From NCBI RefSeq assembly GCF_963678635.1, contig NC_087063.1:41740759-41804758 (forward strand): 64,000 nucleotides of DNA, read 5' to 3'. This DNA comes from Symsagittifera roscoffensis. Lineage: Eukaryota > Xenacoelomorpha > Acoela > Convolutidae. Position 1 is the stretch's first letter; each line of letters starts with the position of its first letter. The position numbers and the translations under genes are program-made. The notes beneath the pieces are model-generated. The model was not told the DNA's origin. It worked only from the letters and a program-made list of their open reading frames with translations, and searched no databases. Shown here piece by piece: positions 62,129 through 64,000 of the stretch.

Positions 62129-62224
62129 GTAAGTCTCTAAAATTTGATCGCATTGACAGCAAAAACTCTTAAGAATGTTCGCATGTTTTTACTCACTTGA
62201 ACATGTTTACCACACAGTTGCGTG

Positions 62225-62566
62225 CGCCAAATTTTTTTAGCGGGGCGGTTTTTCAAAAAATTTTGAAAATTTTGCCGGCCTTGTTTTAAGCTTGACCAAT
62301 TTGATTTTCCGAACTCTCCCAAAATAAAATAAGGACCCTATTTTAAAAAAAAATTTTCTGCGCCGTTTTTAGGCTTTTTTGGAAAATTTTGATCGAAAAA
62401 TTGTGTTTTTTTCGGCGCGCACTCCCCCCTCAAAATTAGTCATATTGGCGCCGAAGGCGACTTTAGAAAAATTTTGAGGCTCTTCAGCGAAAAATGGATG
62501 TCATAAAAATATACCGAAGGGGGACTCTTCGGAAAATTTGATAACCAGAATTGAGAAGGAGGGGAA
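62225..62566. mobile_element. hAT-type MITE copy 6
   Basis: Same direction as copy 1 (GGGGCGGTTTTTCAAAAAA, TTTGCCGGCCTTGTTTTAAG, GGCGCCGAAGGCGACTTTAG). Both ends eroded. Confidence 0.75.
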
Positions 62567-63089
62567 TTTTAAGTTCTAATTATATTAAGCGTTTTAATAA
62601 CTTAATAGTTTTCTATGTTATTTCTCTAGACTTGAATTTTTTTTCTCAAGTTATGATCACACAGCTGCATTTTTAACACAAGCTAGGCCGATAGAAAATA
62701 ACATAATTGCCATTAAATTGGGAAAAAGTTTTTTCAAACTATCGAATAATGTCACACCTATAAGCATTTCCAAGTTTTTGTCTCAAATGATGTTCTTTGA
62801 GGAGCGCACGTCCAAAGACAATACCACCAGTATAAAATTATTCACAAAGACGTAATGAGCATAAAATTAATCCAACCGCCTAAACCATTTAGGCCGAATA
62901 AAGCTTGTAAACTAAAAAAAAAGAAATGATACGAAGTCAGAGTTATTTAGAAAACAAATTAGATAAACGAATCAAAAACGCTTTCAATTGCAAAAAATAG
63001 CTTACAGCACAAGAAACGTAGAGATTGTTGCAGCTAGGCTGTAAAAAAATAAGCATATGACCGATAGGCTGATAAATTTTTGATCCTGG

Positions 63090-63165
63090 CTAATTTCAGT
63101 AAAAAAAACAGTGCCTGGCCGGATTCGAGCCTAGGCTCTTAGCTAGAAGTTTGGTAACTACTAAG
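63090..63165 (-). repeat. tRNA-like SINE head d, minus strand
   Basis: On the minus strand GGCTCGAATCCGGCCAGGCACTG then a T-run, matching the box B end of SINE heads b and c. Confidence 0.5.
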
Positions 63166-63240
63166 TTTGGTAACTAGTAGTTAATTTTCAATTTAGTTTC
63201 CACTAAGTTTGGTAACTAGAAGTTAATTTTCAATTTTCAA
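63155..63240. repeat. Local tandem repeat
   Basis: AAGTTTGGTAACTA recurs three times, twice followed by GAAGTTAATTTTCAATTT-like sequence. Confidence 0.8.
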
Positions 63241-63611
63241 GTAAACGAGCTTGGCAGCTGCATGAGTGAATGCTGCACAAATGAATCAATGATTTTGTTA
63301 AACTATTTTATACCCAAAATAAAGTCTTTATACCGGTTTATATGCTAGTCGCAAGCGTAAAGATGAAAAAAAAATGACAAATTCAAAATTTATGGCTACC
63401 AGCTAGCCTGTGTAGTCGTATTTGATCAGTCCAATTTTTTCCATGAAAAGCGGGACACAGTAGTGCAATTTTTGATGCAAGGTTTTTGGGTCAGCTACAT
63501 AGCATAAGACTTATGCATCTCGCCATATCGGTTATTTTAAAGCTTCTTTTCTACCCTTTTTTCTGACCTTGAATAGAGTATAGGTGGAAAGCACTAAAGG
63601 CAAGATCTCGT

Positions 63612-63687
63612 GGCAACTGACTCTTCGCCCGGAAGCTCTAGTTCAAAAAGGCAACTGACTTTTCGCCCGGAAGCTCTAGTTCAAACC
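63612..63687. repeat. 38 bp tandem duplication
   Basis: GGCAACTGACTCTTCGCCCG... through GTTCAAAA, repeated once immediately with one change. Confidence 0.9.
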
Positions 63688-64000
63688 AATTAGCGTCAAG
63701 GCGGTAATTTTTCCTTTTTGAGCTCTTTTTGCAGTTTTTTTGCGTGTGTGTGATACCCTTCACATACAAAGGTGCGCGGAAAGCATGCTCTTTCCGTTTT
63801 TTTTTGTTTCGGAGCTTCCTAAGTCGGTCGGTTCGCTCCGTCTATTAAAATTAAACCCTACTCCTTTGTGCCGGTTTTTACCCTAAGACTGGTCCCTACA
63901 CCTGCTCCCCCTGTTAACAAAAAATTAACAAACCCAAACCAGCGTCTGGTGCTGCGTATGTGGTTGGATTCATTTCAACATCAGTGGTCTGAAAAAATTC

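Larger units (their letters stand above)
62567..64000 (+). other. Intron to end of window
   Basis: Apart from the repeats listed, no FN3 half-domain or other gene found. The missing second half of the exon 40 domain should lie beyond. Confidence 0.5.

Noticed and set aside
1-64000. LTR retroelements, proviruses or Polintons
   Set aside because: I looked for paired long direct repeats, gag/pol, integrase and capsid-like frames and saw none; the only reverse transcriptase sequence is of LINE type.

Overview
This is a window from an animal (metazoan) nuclear genome. Introns are GT-AG with short pyrimidine-rich acceptors, the non-coding DNA is AT-rich, and there are LINEs, hAT transposons and SINE-like tRNA-derived repeats. 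I cannot fix the phylum from sequence alone; a marine invertebrate with a repeat-rich genome is the best guess.

Almost everything on the plus strand belongs to one very large gene. From position 82 to 62128 I can place 44 coding exons that join in frame, plus two candidate alternative last exons. Together they encode 39 complete fibronectin type III-like (FN3-like) domains and the start of a fortieth, about 3,800 residues. Both gene ends lie outside the window. Nearly every domain is one exon with phase 1 introns on both sides; five domains are split or appear split by an internal intron. No transmembrane segment, signal peptide or enzyme domain is visible. Cysteine pairs and dense N-glycosylation sequons suggest an extracellular or cell-surface repeat protein. 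The name and function are unknown.

Layout. 82-9452: long (about 100 residue) domains of two alternating kinds ending in a Cys-Thr motif. It includes a 2.91 kb tandem duplication of five exons (about 2265-5174 and 5175-8104) whose copies differ at only about seven bases. 9921-37536: shorter domains in a B-C-A order, with huge introns. 36386-62128: a regular six-domain super-repeat (B1-C-A1-B2-Cb-A2) repeated three times and starting a fourth.

Mobile DNA in the introns: a complete-looking hAT transposon with intact transposase and perfect 8 bp target duplication (11035-12872); six copies of a hAT-type MITE, one of which landed on the splice donor of the first exon and duplicated it; one near-full-length but broken LINE (20650-25036) and five fragments of LINEs on the opposite strand; several tRNA-like SINE heads; an inverted-repeat MITE family (41-50 kb); and a foldback-like element (38586-40038) with seven 33 bp perfect or near-perfect palindromes. 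The 26.5-35.6 kb intron is largely degenerate tandem repeats with periods of about 80-85, 155 and 170 bp. I saw no LTR retroelement, provirus, Polinton, CRISPR array or RNA gene.
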